The notes under the pieces: generated by a model
The model's input: the letters and a program-made list of their open reading frames with translations, nothing else
Told to the model about the DNA's origin: nothing
Database searches by the model: none
Made by a program: the position numbers and the translations under genes
Shown here: one piece after another, positions 34,061 through 64,000 of the stretch
How the letters are laid out: every line of letters starts with the position of its first letter
How positions within the stretch are numbered: position 1 is the stretch's first letter
Assembly: GCA_034509925.1 (NCBI GenBank)
Contig: CM067538.1
Location: 8,171,278-8,235,277 of the forward strand
DNA from: Hirudinaria manillensis
Lineage: Eukaryota; Annelida; Clitellata; Hirudinida; Hirudinidae
Length of the DNA stretch: 64,000 nt
Direction of reading: 5' to 3'

Positions 34061-36103
34061 TCAATTCCTTCGTCCATTCTCGGTAAATGGAATCAGAATT
34101 TCCTTGCCCAGCAGCTTTTCGAGGTCCATGGAAACCTCCAGAAGTTTTGTATCTTTAACGTTGGATGGATGAAAATTGAAATCGTCATATCCAAGCGAGA
34201 GCGTGTCTCCAACGTCTTCGTTAATCGTCACAGTGGTGCTGAATTTGTCAAATTCGTCAGCGGATAGGAAATGAGGTTCTTCGTCAGTGTCTTGAAAGTT
34301 TTTCGAATGAATCAAATCTGAGGAATCAGGATAAATTGATGTGAATATCTCTTTTTCTCTAATAGCTGGTTGTTCATTTTGTCCAAATTTACCTCTAACG
34401 TCACGGAAATGGCGATGGTAGTGGTACTGTCTACTTTTGGAATGATGTGCTGAATTTGAATGCGAGGTCTTCATGGGATTGTTGGAGGGGAAGCGATGGA
34501 AAGATTCCGCCGAGGCAAATTCTTCATGGAAACGAGTGCAAGTATTCTTTGGCGCATCTTCTAAGTAGCTTCTGGGATACTCGATTTCATGAACAAATTT
34601 TAATGTTTTTAGATCTTGTGGCAAGAATTCTTTTCCGAGTACCGACCCGAGTTCAGTTTCTGTGGATCTTTTTTGGCGTCTTGCTTCGTCCGACCAGGCG
34701 CGTCCAGAGACCGACATTTTCTCGTCGATCTTTTGGAGACTTTTTGACCTTTTCTTGATAGCTTTTGGGCTCGGAGGAAGCTTTGAAAAGTAAAAATACT
34801 TGTCCTGACTTTGGGATTTAACAATTTGAGGACTTTTCTCCCGTTTCTTTTTTGCATATTCCACTCCTTTATGACGAGGAAGTAATTTGGAAAAGCCAAA
34901 AAGCTTATCGATTTTACTCTTTGACTTGTTTGTGCTGCTCGTTGCCGGTTCCAGGACATAAGCAGCTATTTGCTTGTTCTGACGATCCCCATTTTTAATC
35001 TTTTTAAAATCTCCCGTTAGATTTATTTCCTCTAAGCTAACCATTTCGTAAAGAGCTTTTGGCACTAGCTTCACTTTATTTCCAGATATGTCAAGTCTCT
35101 TCAATTTGGTCAAAGCAATTAAATCTTGAGGTAAATGCGTTATTTGATTTCCAGCTAAGTAGAGTTCCTCCAATTCACGTAAATGGAATATTCCTGAGGG
35201 CATGGAGTTAAGTTCGTTCTTGGAAGCGATTAGCACTCGAAGAGATTTCATGTTGGTCACAGAAAGTTGTCTGAGAATGTTGCCAGAAACATCCAATATT
35301 TCAACGGATGATAGATTATCGAGCAGACCTTTTATGTAATTGTTTGAAATTAAAAATATTTTGAGACGGGGCAGTTTTGAAATCCTCGAACTGACCGAAG
35401 TTAAGCAATTGTTTGAAACGTCGAGATATTCAAGACTTTTCAAATCGCAAAGGGAAGCTGGAAAACTTGAGAATTGATTGAACGCCATGTCGACTCTCCT
35501 GAGATTTTTCATTGACCTCAAGTCTGGAGGTAAACTTTGGATCCTATTGCAAGAAATGTCTAGAGATTCCAATTTCTTAAGTGAGATCAATTGCATCGGA
35601 AATTCAATAAAAGAATTTTCGCGTAGATTTAAATATATCAGGTCAACTAAATTGGGAAAAGTTTTTGGCAGCAGCCAAAGACCGTTCATGGATATGTCCA
35701 ACCATATTAGCGATGCAATACCATCAATATTTAGAGGCAAGTGCTCGAGAAGGTTATTTGAAAGATGTAAATATTTCAGTTTATTTAAAGACCCTAACTG
35801 AGAAGGTAATTTAAAAATTCGATTGTTTTGTAGATATAATTCAATAATGTTGGTACATCCAGATAACGAGTCGGGAAGACATCTAATTCTGTTATGACTG
35901 AAATCCACAACTTTTAGCTTTCGAAGTTTGCTGATTTCTGTTGGCACGGATACGAACAAGTTATGAGAAGCGAGCAAAACTTCGATCTTATTCAATGAAA
36001 ATAAATTTACAGGAAGATCAGTCAAATTTTTCTTACGTAAATCTACCTGCGTTAGTCCGAATTTGTTCACTGTCACTTTTAAATCTAAGTCTATGAAATC
36101 CAT
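34061..36103 (-). CDS. Leucine-rich repeat protein, SHOC2-like repeats, intronless
   Basis: Single exon of 680 aa; the first ATG is preceded by an in-frame TAA. Residues about 15-370 hold roughly 15 leucine-rich repeats of about 23 residues with the pattern LxxLxLSxNxLxxLP (for example LKYLHLSNNLLEHLP, LEELYLAGNQITHLP). This is the short intracellular type seen in SHOC2, LRRC40 and plant PIRL proteins. No signal peptide or membrane segment. Residues about 370-680 are basic and Ser/Lys-rich, then more acidic, with no recognised domain. A scaffold that binds a partner protein is likely from the repeat class. The absence of introns is odd beside intron-rich neighbours and could mean retroposition. 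The gene is divergent from the kinase at 37009. Confidence 0.85.
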   Translation of the reverse strand: MDFIDLDLKVTVNKFGLTQVDLRKKNLTDLPVNLFSLNKIEVLLASHNLFVSVPTEISKLRKLKVVDFSHNRIRCLPDSLSGCTNIIELYLQNNRIFKLPSQLGSLNKLKYLHLSNNLLEHLPLNIDGIASLIWLDISMNGLWLLPKTFPNLVDLIYLNLRENSFIEFPMQLISLKKLESLDISCNRIQSLPPDLRSMKNLRRVDMAFNQFSSFPASLCDLKSLEYLDVSNNCLTSVSSRISKLPRLKIFLISNNYIKGLLDNLSSVEILDVSGNILRQLSVTNMKSLRVLIASKNELNSMPSGIFHLRELEELYLAGNQITHLPQDLIALTKLKRLDISGNKVKLVPKALYEMVSLEEINLTGDFKKIKNGDRQNKQIAAYVLEPATSSTNKSKSKIDKLFGFSKLLPRHKGVEYAKKKREKSPQIVKSQSQDKYFYFSKLPPSPKAIKKRSKSLQKIDEKMSVSGRAWSDEARRQKRSTETELGSVLGKEFLPQDLKTLKFVHEIEYPRSYLEDAPKNTCTRFHEEFASAESFHRFPSNNPMKTSHSNSAHHSKSRQYHYHRHFRDVRGKFGQNEQPAIREKEIFTSIYPDSSDLIHSKNFQDTDEEPHFLSADEFDKFSTTVTINEDVGDTLSLGYDDFNFHPSNVKDTKLLEVSMDLEKLLGKEILIPFTENGRRN

Positions 36104-36148
36104 GAAAAGTTATGAAAGTTATGTGCTTTAGTCAACTATAATACGTTA

Positions 36149-36237
36149 TTACGTAACAAGCATTGAGCCATAATGGTTTTCAATCTGCTTCAGAACGAGC
36201 CAGAAATCGTTTGGCACATTGCCATCAGCAGTTCCAC
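36149..36237 (-). CDS. Possible 3' exon of an unknown gene
   Basis: After an acceptor (TCATCAATGCAG) the frame reads GTADGNVPNDFWLVLKQIEN and eight more residues to a TAA. The composition looks coding, unlike the AT-rich flanks. The stop lies only 45 bp upstream of the LRR start codon on the same strand. I found no upstream exon and do not recognise the peptide. It could be an exon spliced from far upstream, an upstream ORF of the LRR transcript, or chance. Confidence 0.3.
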
Positions 36238-37008
36238 CTGCATTGATGATTTGTTGTAAAACATATAATAACTGTATACTGAAAAATGTGCTGTATATGT
36301 CTGAGATAAATGAAATTTTACAATATTCGTTTTTCAATAAAGAAAATCTTATATTTAGATTTGCTTGCATTTTAATCTTACTTATAATTTAATAACATTA
36401 AATAGTAATCAAATACAAAATACTCGTTCTTAATGTAATATGTGACAATCGTCAAAGAAAGTTTTTTTTATTGAAAGTTTAGTTTTCACTGTTATGTTGT
36501 GATCGTTGACGTCCGCCTGTTATTTTTAATTTTCCGGATTGCAAATGTCATGTAAACATAAGCTTTTGTAAAGCACTGCCTTAGTAATTTTATCCATTAG
36601 GTAACTTTCTGATAAAACAACGTTTTTTTGCGATTTTTCTCAACTTAGTGTCAATCATAAGTCGGTGAATAATGAAGTTATATGTTAAGGATACTGGGTC
36701 TTTGAACTGCATTCATCGCATTATTTTATAATTAAACTCAGTATAATAAATGTGGTTATTTTGATCGTAATTCACCTTCTGAACAGCGTAGTTACAAATG
36801 TATCGAGAATTATTTTGAAATTTCTGCCTTAAATTTCAAGTAACTTAACATATTTAAGTTATCATGTACTAATAGAATTGTTTTATTATTTTAAAATTAG
36901 GCTGTTTTTGAATGTCCCTTGTGCTGATTTTTTGCAGACAGTTGACATCACACCAGCAGAAAGACTTACTTTTTATAGCTGCTAATCTGAAGAAATTAAA
37001 GTGAAATT

Positions 37009-46204
<9,196 letters not shown>

Positions 46205-48042
46205 AAATTATTGGGAGCCATTGGAAAATGATGTGAATAGCTATTCTTGAAATTTTTTTAAATTAATAAATTTTAAGAATTGAAATTTTTTTATTTCTCC
46301 CAAAGTCCATAAAATCGATTGTATTGCTATCAATGTTTGGTCTTACCAACAGACATTTTTCATGAGGCCTATATTTAATAATCATATTTTCCTAGGTCTG
46401 CTTTTTATAACATAATTTATTTTATAATAAATACTCCAATATTTTGTTTAATGTTTGTCGAAAATTTCCCTTCCCGAGTGGACTATTATTAGTGAAAGTG
46501 AAGATAATGCAGCTCAATGAAGGCAGTGATCCATTGAATGAGAATAATCACGATTATACAAAATAATCACTATTATACAAAATAATCACGATCATATGAT
46601 TTTTTAATGAATGGAAACGATCCCCGTCTTGCTCATCCATCGGATTGTCAATCAGTTACTTGCACGTTTACCTCGGCTTTATGAATGATCATCAAATTGA
46701 CGTTATAATAATAATAATAATTCCGATTATTAAAGTGGCGTATGTCCGATGGACGTTATGTGATTAACAGTAGAGCCAGTCATTCTGGACTGTTTCTTTG
46801 TCGGTGCTAGGACAATCAATGATAAATTTCTAGACTATACGATTGCTCGTCCGATTGAGGCGTCGATAATTTTGTCGTTCAAGGTATTTTTCTACGACCG
46901 ATTTAAAAGAAATCCGGCAATTACGATAGCGTTAGCGTTAGGTTTAGATGAATTCAACCCTGGATTTTGTGATGCGTTTTGTTTGGCTCACTGATGTCGT
47001 TACGTAACCTGACGGCCAGTTTTGAAGGGATTCGAGTACGGTGGCGAATTTGTTATCGGCTATTTTAAGGCTGAATTTGAAAGGATTGACCACCAGGAAT
47101 TTAGGAAATCTTGGGGCACTCCAGTATCTTGGCTAAAGCATCGCTAGAGGCTGATACGGACTTAGTTAATGATATAAAATAATTTGTGCTAACTCGGTTT
47201 GCTTTAAACTCAATTAAGACCACCCACAGGACTCTTGCAATTTCAGTGGGCAGTGACATGTTTGATCAGAGAAAGTTCGAGTGAAAGCGTGATGACTATA
47301 GAATTGCAACTAAATGTTGTTTACGAAAAAACTTCTAAGCTGTACAAATTCTTACAGGGTGAAAGTTTTAGGTGTTCTTCACGTCAAAGGAGTGATGAAG
47401 CAGTCGACATCATCACTTTATTGTTAGCTAAAGTTCATAAACTGTGAACATGATGATGATGGCGCCTTTATTCACGTCAATTACCTCACTGATTAGAGCG
47501 GGTACGTACGTTTTAATGCTAAGTTATAAAAGTCTTGTTTTTGTTGAGAGAGTAGCTATTTATGGCTGAAAAATAAATGGATGAGGGTTAAAGCTCTTAG
47601 GAGCCTAGATACTAGGCAAATTCTATTTATGCAAGTTATATAATTTTATCATGTAAGTGATCTCTACGTAAAAATAAAACAGACCACCAATATACGTTCA
47701 GATTTTCGAATAAAGTGTTTCTCCTTTTGAACTTTTTGATGAACTTTTAGTTAAATAATAAAAAAAATTGGAAAGTGTATTATCTTTCTATTTCAATAAC
47801 TATAACTCTGGAATTAGGACAAAGTCAATTTTTATTTACTTTCTAATCTAAATTACCTTTTACTCGGTGCTGGACGATATAAATAACTCGAATTCGTTCG
47901 AGTTTGGTTTGAGGTCGTTCAACAGGTCTTAATTGTTTCGTTGTTTTTTGGTTTTTAAGCCGATGACGGATTGATGTAATCAATCTGCTTGGATCGAAAG
48001 TATTTAATTTGCGTTATATTCCAACAGGTGTAGAGTGTTGCC
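46205..48042. other. Kinase 3' UTR and intergenic sequence
   Basis: AATAAA at 46265-46270 follows the kinase stop by about 60 bp and is a likely poly(A) signal. The rest is AT-rich with no supported gene. A TATA-like GATATAAATA at about 47876 lies some 165 bp upstream of the SLC10 start codon and could be its core promoter, or chance in AT-rich DNA. Confidence 0.5.
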
Positions 48043-51000
48043 ATGTGGTTCTCACTGCTAGCCGTGTTTACCTTGTTTTCGGGTCATCACATTAAAGCTC
48101 AGGATCATTTTAGGGAAACAGACATATTAGGGAATGATACGAATTGTATTGTCAGGTCAATCCAATTATATGAAGAGGAAAGTTCACCCATTAACACCAA
48201 CTGTTCTTGGCTCAATAATACACATGTGTCGCGCGATGATTTTAATATTTTAATAAAAGACGTGAAGGTTGCCACTTTGGTGAATATAACCGACAAGACC
48301 AATTCGTCCAGTATGGGAAATGTATTCGTCATAAAGGGAGTTTTTTTAGGGAGGACAGAAGCCATACTTCAATATAAGAACCACCAACTAATTCCATCGA
48401 TTTACAAAGATGTGGAGGTACAGATTTCTGTGATCAGGAGAGAAAGAATAGTCGATCATCTGTTTGTGGCTATTGTCACATTACTCATGATGCTGGCTTA
48501 TGTTGGCATGGGCTGTGCAGTGGATCTCTGTGCCGTGAAGGAAGTCCTGAAGAAACCCGTGGCCCCGATCATAGGTTTTTTGAGTCAGTACATCATCATG
48601 CCATTGGTGAGTTGTTGATCGATTGACTATTTGCATTAATTATATCAATTCCATTGGTTGGATTTAGATGGTTGTCATGTAGACAATTATAAATCACAAA
48701 ATAACCTTTTTTAAGAATTCCATGTTAAGTGCTTATTTAATGACTTAAGATTTAAGAAAATGTTTTATGGAGATGATAGAAAGTTTCTAGTTAAGTTATT
48801 TATTTAAAAATTATATATCTCTGATGTGGTTATTCTTTGAAGTGAATCTAACCTAGCATCACATTGCATTATGAATATTATGAAAAATCAAATTGAGAAT
48901 CATAATTCATCATCATCAAAATATTTGAAATTATTTGAGAATTTTAAAAATGGCCCCAAAGATGTTTTAATTAGCTAGTTTTGTGTGGTTGCTTCACTGC
49001 TCACAGAGCATAATTAGCTTCAAAAGATGCCCGCAATAGATTTTTTTACTTTCACAAATGTTGCAAAGAAATTGAAAATATCCAATTACATACGAATCAA
49101 TAATTGACTGAATTTTGATTTTATTGTAATGGTTCTAAATGTCATAATTATGAGTATTTTATTGGTTTTTAAACAATATGGTTTTTAAACAAGAAGCAGT
49201 TTGGGATGCAGTGGTTGGAGAAAAAAAATTAAAAAATATTTTTAAATTGGTTCTGTGCTTAAATTACTGATCCATTAAAATTTCAAACTGAAATCATTAC
49301 TCATTAATATGTGCTCGCAATGATAGCAATCGTAAGCCACCTTATTTACCTTGTCGTGCGTCTGCTTAAACGTGGCTATTTAAATTTACGTACGTCACGA
49401 CGAGATTAATAAAAAGCGACTTCACAAAAAGGCAGGACTCGAGAACCGCACGTCGTTGCTTCCATTCAACGATCGAAAGAATGAAAGCCGTCGAATGAAT
49501 TTGCTCGTCGTATGACTAACCTGCTTGTTATTTGCCAATTGAAATTATTTTTTGTTTCTTTGACAAATCTTATGCATAAACTTTTAACTTTATATCGAAT
49601 TTAATCTAAAATAAATATTTATTTTATCAATTTTATTAATTTATTTATCATCAAGCATTTTTATTTGGTTAAAAACTATTTTTACTTAAATGAGGATATC
49701 TGTTGGAGACCTGAAACAATAGATGATCACAATTGTTATCCCCTAAGTTTGCAAATGTTTCAAAGGTTATGGGAGGCATTGTGTTGCAGTCCAAAATCTT
49801 GTTCTGCTTTGTGTCTTCACAGAGTTGTGGATTTCTGTTTTTGTCTTAAATACTTGTTTTTACTTTTCACTCTCCTCAGAGCTTGAATTCTTTACAAATA
49901 AAACTTAAATACTGCTTAATTATAACTACTAAAGTAATTGATCGTTTCAAGTTTTTTTTTTTAAAGCAATGACTTATAATTAATTCGTAATTAAATATCT
50001 ATTATAAATATTTGTACTTTTGTTTGTTAATCATCAGAGAATTGTAGATGAAGACTTTGATTAAGTAATGTTTTTTGAATGCAAAAGTGTGGGGGAATTG
50101 ATGTCGTGACGACAATGATTTTAATTTTCGATTAAATTCAGGCAGCGTTCGCGGCCGTCAAAGTTCTCGGTCTCACCGGAGGCATAGCTTTGGGGTTCTT
50201 CGCCTCTGGTTGTGCACCAGGGGGCGGTGCCAGCAACATGTACACATACCTTCTCGGCGGAGATTCGTCTCTCAGCGTCACCATGACGCTCGTCAGCACC
50301 GTGGCCTCTCTCGGTTAGCTCAGTTCCTGGATCTTAAATTAGAAATTTTATGGCAGAGAAAGGATGAATTTGAAATATTGAGTTTTGATGTAGCAGAAGG
50401 AGTGCTGTGTTTATAGGCAAATCAATCATTTTTTATGTATTTTGTTGCTATTTAATGCACAATGTTCAATTAGATTTTTTTCTGTGTTGCAGCCATGTTC
50501 CCCCTCTGGTTACACACTCTCGGGCGGTTGGTGTACAATACCCACGGCCCCCGACTGAGGGTGCCATTCACCAACATTTTCACCACCCTAGCAGTGATGA
50601 TCATTCCTTTAGCTGTAAGCTTTGAAACCTTTAATTTATAATTATTTGGCATATTAACGAGCAAGAATAATTTATCAATCGATGAAATCCAACGAGCCAC
50701 TTTTGGATTCGTCTCGAAAGATTAAAGGCGAGAGAGTTTTAGTCGGCTTCCTTCGGTCACGAGGAACCGATTCCGACTTTCGAATGCCATTTTTATTATT
50801 TTAAACGCATCTTCTATTGTAGATCGGTGCCCTAGTAAAGGTCAAGAGGCCGCGATGGGCCGAGCGAATCAGAAAAATAATGAGGCCTTTTTTTGCCATC
50901 ATCATCGTCTTGCTCATCGCTCTGGGTACCTGGTCGAATCTTTACCTTTTCCGACTGATCAGTCCGTCGCTGATCCTCGGCGCGTGCATCCTTTCTTATT

Positions 51001-51633
51001 CCGGGTTCCTCTTCGGAGGTCTGCTGGCCTTCGCGTGTCGCCTCGAGTGGTCGAGGGTGTTGGCGGTCGCCATAGAAACCGGGGTGCAGAACACCGGTCT
51101 TCCGATTCTACTTTTGAAATTTTCTTTGCCTCAACCCGACGCGGACCTGAGCGTCGTCGGTCCCGTCGCCGTGGCCCTGTTGATGCCCGTACCCCTGTGG
51201 ATGGCCGTCGCTTTCCTCGAAGTTAGTCTGCCGTGATCGTTTATTAAAATAAATATCGGTAATTACTTCTACGTGGTATTCCTATGTTATATCAATAATG
51301 ATATATCCATCATTTTCCATTTTGCGTGTATCAATTATGAATGAATTTTTTTTATTAAAACATTTAAAATGCTTGCAGATAAGAAAGAAGTGCAAGGGCT
51401 CGTCTTCCGCTCTCGTGACGTCCGAGTCCGAGGCGAAAGTCTTGAAGATGCCCGAGGAGAACGGGGGACCGGTGCACTTCGTCGAGATAGGAAAAGGAGA
51501 GGAAGTCAACGACTCGAGCTTAAAAGGCTCGGAAATTTACGACCTCGGGGAAGGAGACGCCGAGATGCTCGACGGGGTCGTGTCACGAGACGAAGGGTGG
51601 GGGGATGCGACTTGCGAGAACCATAGGTTCTGA
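48043..51633 (+). CDS. SLC10 family transporter (SLC10A3/A5-like)
   Basis: Five exons, about 503 aa: 48043-48606, 50142-50313, 50493-50614, 50823-51221 and 51379-51633; phase is kept. A signal peptide (MWFSLLAVFTLFSG) leads into an extracellular region of about 130 residues with several N-glycosylation sites (NDT, NCS, NNT, NIT, NSS), a layout typical of the A3/A5 branch. The membrane core begins near residue 145. Family signatures: SGCAPGGGASNMYTYLLGG with SVTMTLVSTVASL, and ETGVQNTGLP, where the Glu and Gln correspond to sodium-site residues of bile acid transporters. The C-terminus is a cytosolic acidic tail of about 85 residues. It probably acts as a sodium-coupled organic anion symporter or an orphan relative; the substrate cannot be told. 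Intron 1 (about 1.5 kb) holds nothing recognisable. Confidence 0.9.
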
Positions 51634-53835
51634 TTGTGAGTTCTTTCCTCAAAATTAGATTTTGTCTCTTTATTAATTGTTTCTGGAGTAGGATTATTAT
51701 TGGTTTAGATTAAACAAATCGTCTCACTGAAAGAAGCTTCTAAAATTATCTATTTTATCTAATTATAATATTTAATTATTACAATTAAAAATCTAATTAT
51801 TACAGGTTCCCTTATTGTTTTTGAACTTCATATTTTCAGACTCTGGGAAATACAAGAAAAAAGATGAAAAGTTCTGGCAACCTTGTAAATAACGTTAAAT
51901 ATTCCGCCGAAGTCTCGATGCGACGAGGGGCGAGCAAAATTCAGAGTTCGTTTGCAAAACTAAGACTTATTCGGAACGTTTATCGGAGACGATGCTCGTT
52001 ATTTTGAAAGCTCAACCTCGCCGTCGTTAATGCCTAACCCTAACCCTAACCCAGGCCGAGACGACGGAAGCCATGGCGTAGGATATTTTTTTAAAATTCG
52101 AAGTATTATTTAACCGATTTTGTGATCGTGAAGTTTTTCGACCGCCTTCCAGCTGCACTTGTCAATTTGCTGATGTCGTGTATTTTTTGTTTACAATTCA
52201 CAAATTTTTATTTCACTTTGAAATTTGATCGATTGTGGGATTGATGTTTGTAAATTTCTGCTTCGCAGGCAGAATAGCGTTCGGGCATTGCCCGGTCTCG
52301 TTCGTGCAGAGATCTTAATTACAGAAACATATCGGGACTCGCTCCGAGAGAAGGCTGCAGTTACTTCGCGTCGACGTTTTCCATGATTGTACATAGATTA
52401 CGGACGTTCGATCTTTCGGGCGGATTGCAAAGATGTCGTCGCTTAGGATGATTTTAGTATCTTAAAACGTTCCTGCCACGATTCTGACGTCGGAGGGTGT
52501 TGACGAGCGGCCGTGCCAAAGCTGTAAATATTTTCGAGGTCTTCCTAAATATCGACGGCTTCTGTTGCAGCATTTGCTAACGTTTAAATTGTGGGATTCC
52601 TTTTGAACTGTTGAGAGTAACCAGTTGAGTTTTATATTTTGTGGTATATTTCTTGAATAAAATGTTGTCTTATCTATTTCTTTGGAAATTCAATTCCTCA
52701 AATATTTTAAGTGCCTTTTTTATCCAAGTCCTAGGATGTCAAGGCTCTGCCAACTCACATTAGCATTTGTCTTAACGACAAAAAAAAATGCAAAATAAAA
52801 TATTTAATTAAGAATAAAGAAGAAAGAAATATAGTTTGTTGAATTTAAAATGAAACTATTTCTCCTTAAAGAAAGTTAAATGATATGTTTGTCGATTCCA
52901 TTGCTCAGGCTTTGCGAGGGTTCGAGTTAGTTAAAGTTGTGATGGGCACATTTAAAGAATCGATAAAGTAGAAAACATCCGAGGTAATGCAGAAACATGA
53001 AGCCTTAATGATAATAAAAGTGTTTTGCCCTTCATATTTGTATTTCTATTTTTCCGTTCGAGGTCTAAGAAATGCTTAAAGGAATTTGAGCGAACAGATA
53101 TTGATAAGTCCACGTTTAAGCATTTACAAAATTTAGAAAAAAATTCACTAAGAAGCGTTCCAAAAGTATTTATTAAATTTTTCCAGCGTCGGACAAAGAA
53201 ATCATAAATACACGTCATCTGCGCTCACACGTTAAGGAGAGTGTCTTGTGGAAGAATCCATGTTTCACTGTTTTTGGTCGACCTGAAGACATGCGTGAAA
53301 GAGGTTGAAGTCTGATTCCGAGAAAGTTTGTGGAATTTTTGGAAGCATTGTCATTTAAACCGCTAATAATAAATTAATTATTTACAATATTCTAAAACCA
53401 ATTTATTACCGATGTCCTATTGTAAACGCGATGCGAGATAATTTACAAAATAGTTAATTTGAATTATAAGATAGAAACAAGTTATGTAATTGTAAAAATT
53501 ATTTAACGAACGATTCTAATCAATTCAAGGATGAATTTTATTAAAGTTTTTATCACCTGCTCTTTACATAATCACATTCGTCGCAAGCAAATATAACTGC
53601 TATTAGATTAAATTCATATAATAATAATAATAATAATAATAATATTAATAATAATAATAATAATTTATTAATATAATAATCATACATTGTTGACATTATT
53701 AAATGCAATTCTGGCAAAAAAGTTCGCCAAAAAGTTAATGTTGTGTTGATTGGATGGCGATTATTTAAATAATGTTATTTTGTTAAATAATCTTAACCAC
53801 AACTTATCGTTCGTTTATACGTTATTTCAGGAAAT
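51634..53835. other. SLC10 3' UTR and intergenic sequence
   Basis: A CpG-richer stretch (51890-52600) probably belongs to the SLC10 3' UTR; AATAAA stands at 52656-52661. A short CCCTAA run lies at about 52034-52054. From 52700 on the sequence is AT-rich, with an AAT array at about 53623-53665. The acceptor TTTCAG at 53830 just before the cyclase ATG implies a non-coding first exon of the cyclase gene somewhere upstream. Confidence 0.5.
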
Positions 53836-63606
<9,771 letters not shown>

Positions 63607-64000
63607 CAGAAAGACATTTGTTCTACAACTTGCAACATCAACAAGACCAAGTTTTTTCGCTCCTTTATTTTGCACGAGGATAGTTTAGAGAGAATCGCAC
63701 TATTTTGAATTAACGACTCAGAAATGACCCAGAAAAATTTAATACTAAATATTAAATTCGAACATTAAAGTAGAAATATTTTAATAAGATCGAGTCATTC
63801 ACTTAAAATACAAAATTGTATTTGTCAACTGGAATTCAAAAGCAAACAACCCCAAGATATTCGTCGGGTCTGCAATAAGTAATTCAAATTTGAATAATTT
63901 TTATAACAAATAAATCCAAAACCAGAAAGTGAATGGTCATGAAATGAAGAAAAGAAATTATTTTAATAAATTAGATTTAATAAATAATTTAACAAGAAAT
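63607..64000 (+). other. Cyclase 3' UTR
   Basis: AT-rich sequence after the stop codon with AATAAA at 63909-63914. No further gene is visible before the window ends. Confidence 0.5.

Noticed and set aside
49665-49886. 73-codon Cys-rich frame in SLC10 intron 1
   Set aside because: It lies inside an intron with AT-rich flanks and has no recognised pattern; likely chance.

Overview
The window looks like nuclear DNA of an invertebrate animal. It is AT-rich, its genes have many introns with GT-AG borders, it carries a secreted neuropeptide precursor and a receptor guanylate cyclase, and it is full of microsatellites and minisatellites. Short interstitial TTAGGG/CCCTAA arrays fit a lineage with vertebrate-type telomere repeats. 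The phylum cannot be fixed from the sequence alone. I found no bacterial, phage or CRISPR content.

Layout. 1-10055 is gene-poor and repeat-rich: ATT/CAT microsatellites, minisatellites, a foldback element and telomere-like arrays. 10056-11108 (+) is a three-exon precursor for amidated peptides ending in YI-amide. 11703-12889 (-) is a complete PITH-domain gene (PITHD1). 13469-15193 (+) is a CpG-rich ORF for an unrecognised, probably nuclear protein. 17306-27888 (-) is an 18-exon CLC-family gene (about 1107 aa) related to CLC-6/CLC-7. All of its canonical anion-pathway residues are changed, and a possible alternative first exon lies at 31403-31531. 34061-36103 (-) is an intronless leucine-rich-repeat gene. 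37009-46204 (+) is a 21-exon SLK/STK10-type kinase (about 1540 aa) with a very long acidic C-terminal exon; one of its introns holds two abutting minisatellites. 48043-51633 (+) is a five-exon SLC10 (A3/A5-like) transporter. 53836-63606 (+) is a 26-exon receptor guanylate cyclase (about 1200 aa).

I assembled the gene models by hand. Exons were joined only where GT-AG borders and reading phase agreed and the joined protein matched the family. The CLC, kinase, PITHD1, SLC10 and cyclase models keep phase through every junction. The genes are not an operon. They form divergent pairs (PITHD1 with the CpG-rich gene; LRR with the kinase) and a tail-to-tail pair (CpG-rich gene with CLC, poly(A) signals about 65 bp apart).

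The best leads are the CLC with no gating glutamate, pore serine or central tyrosine; the YI-amide precursor, whose second peptide is completed across an intron; the long tail of the kinase; the paired minisatellites; and a repeat family that sits beside telomere-like arrays.
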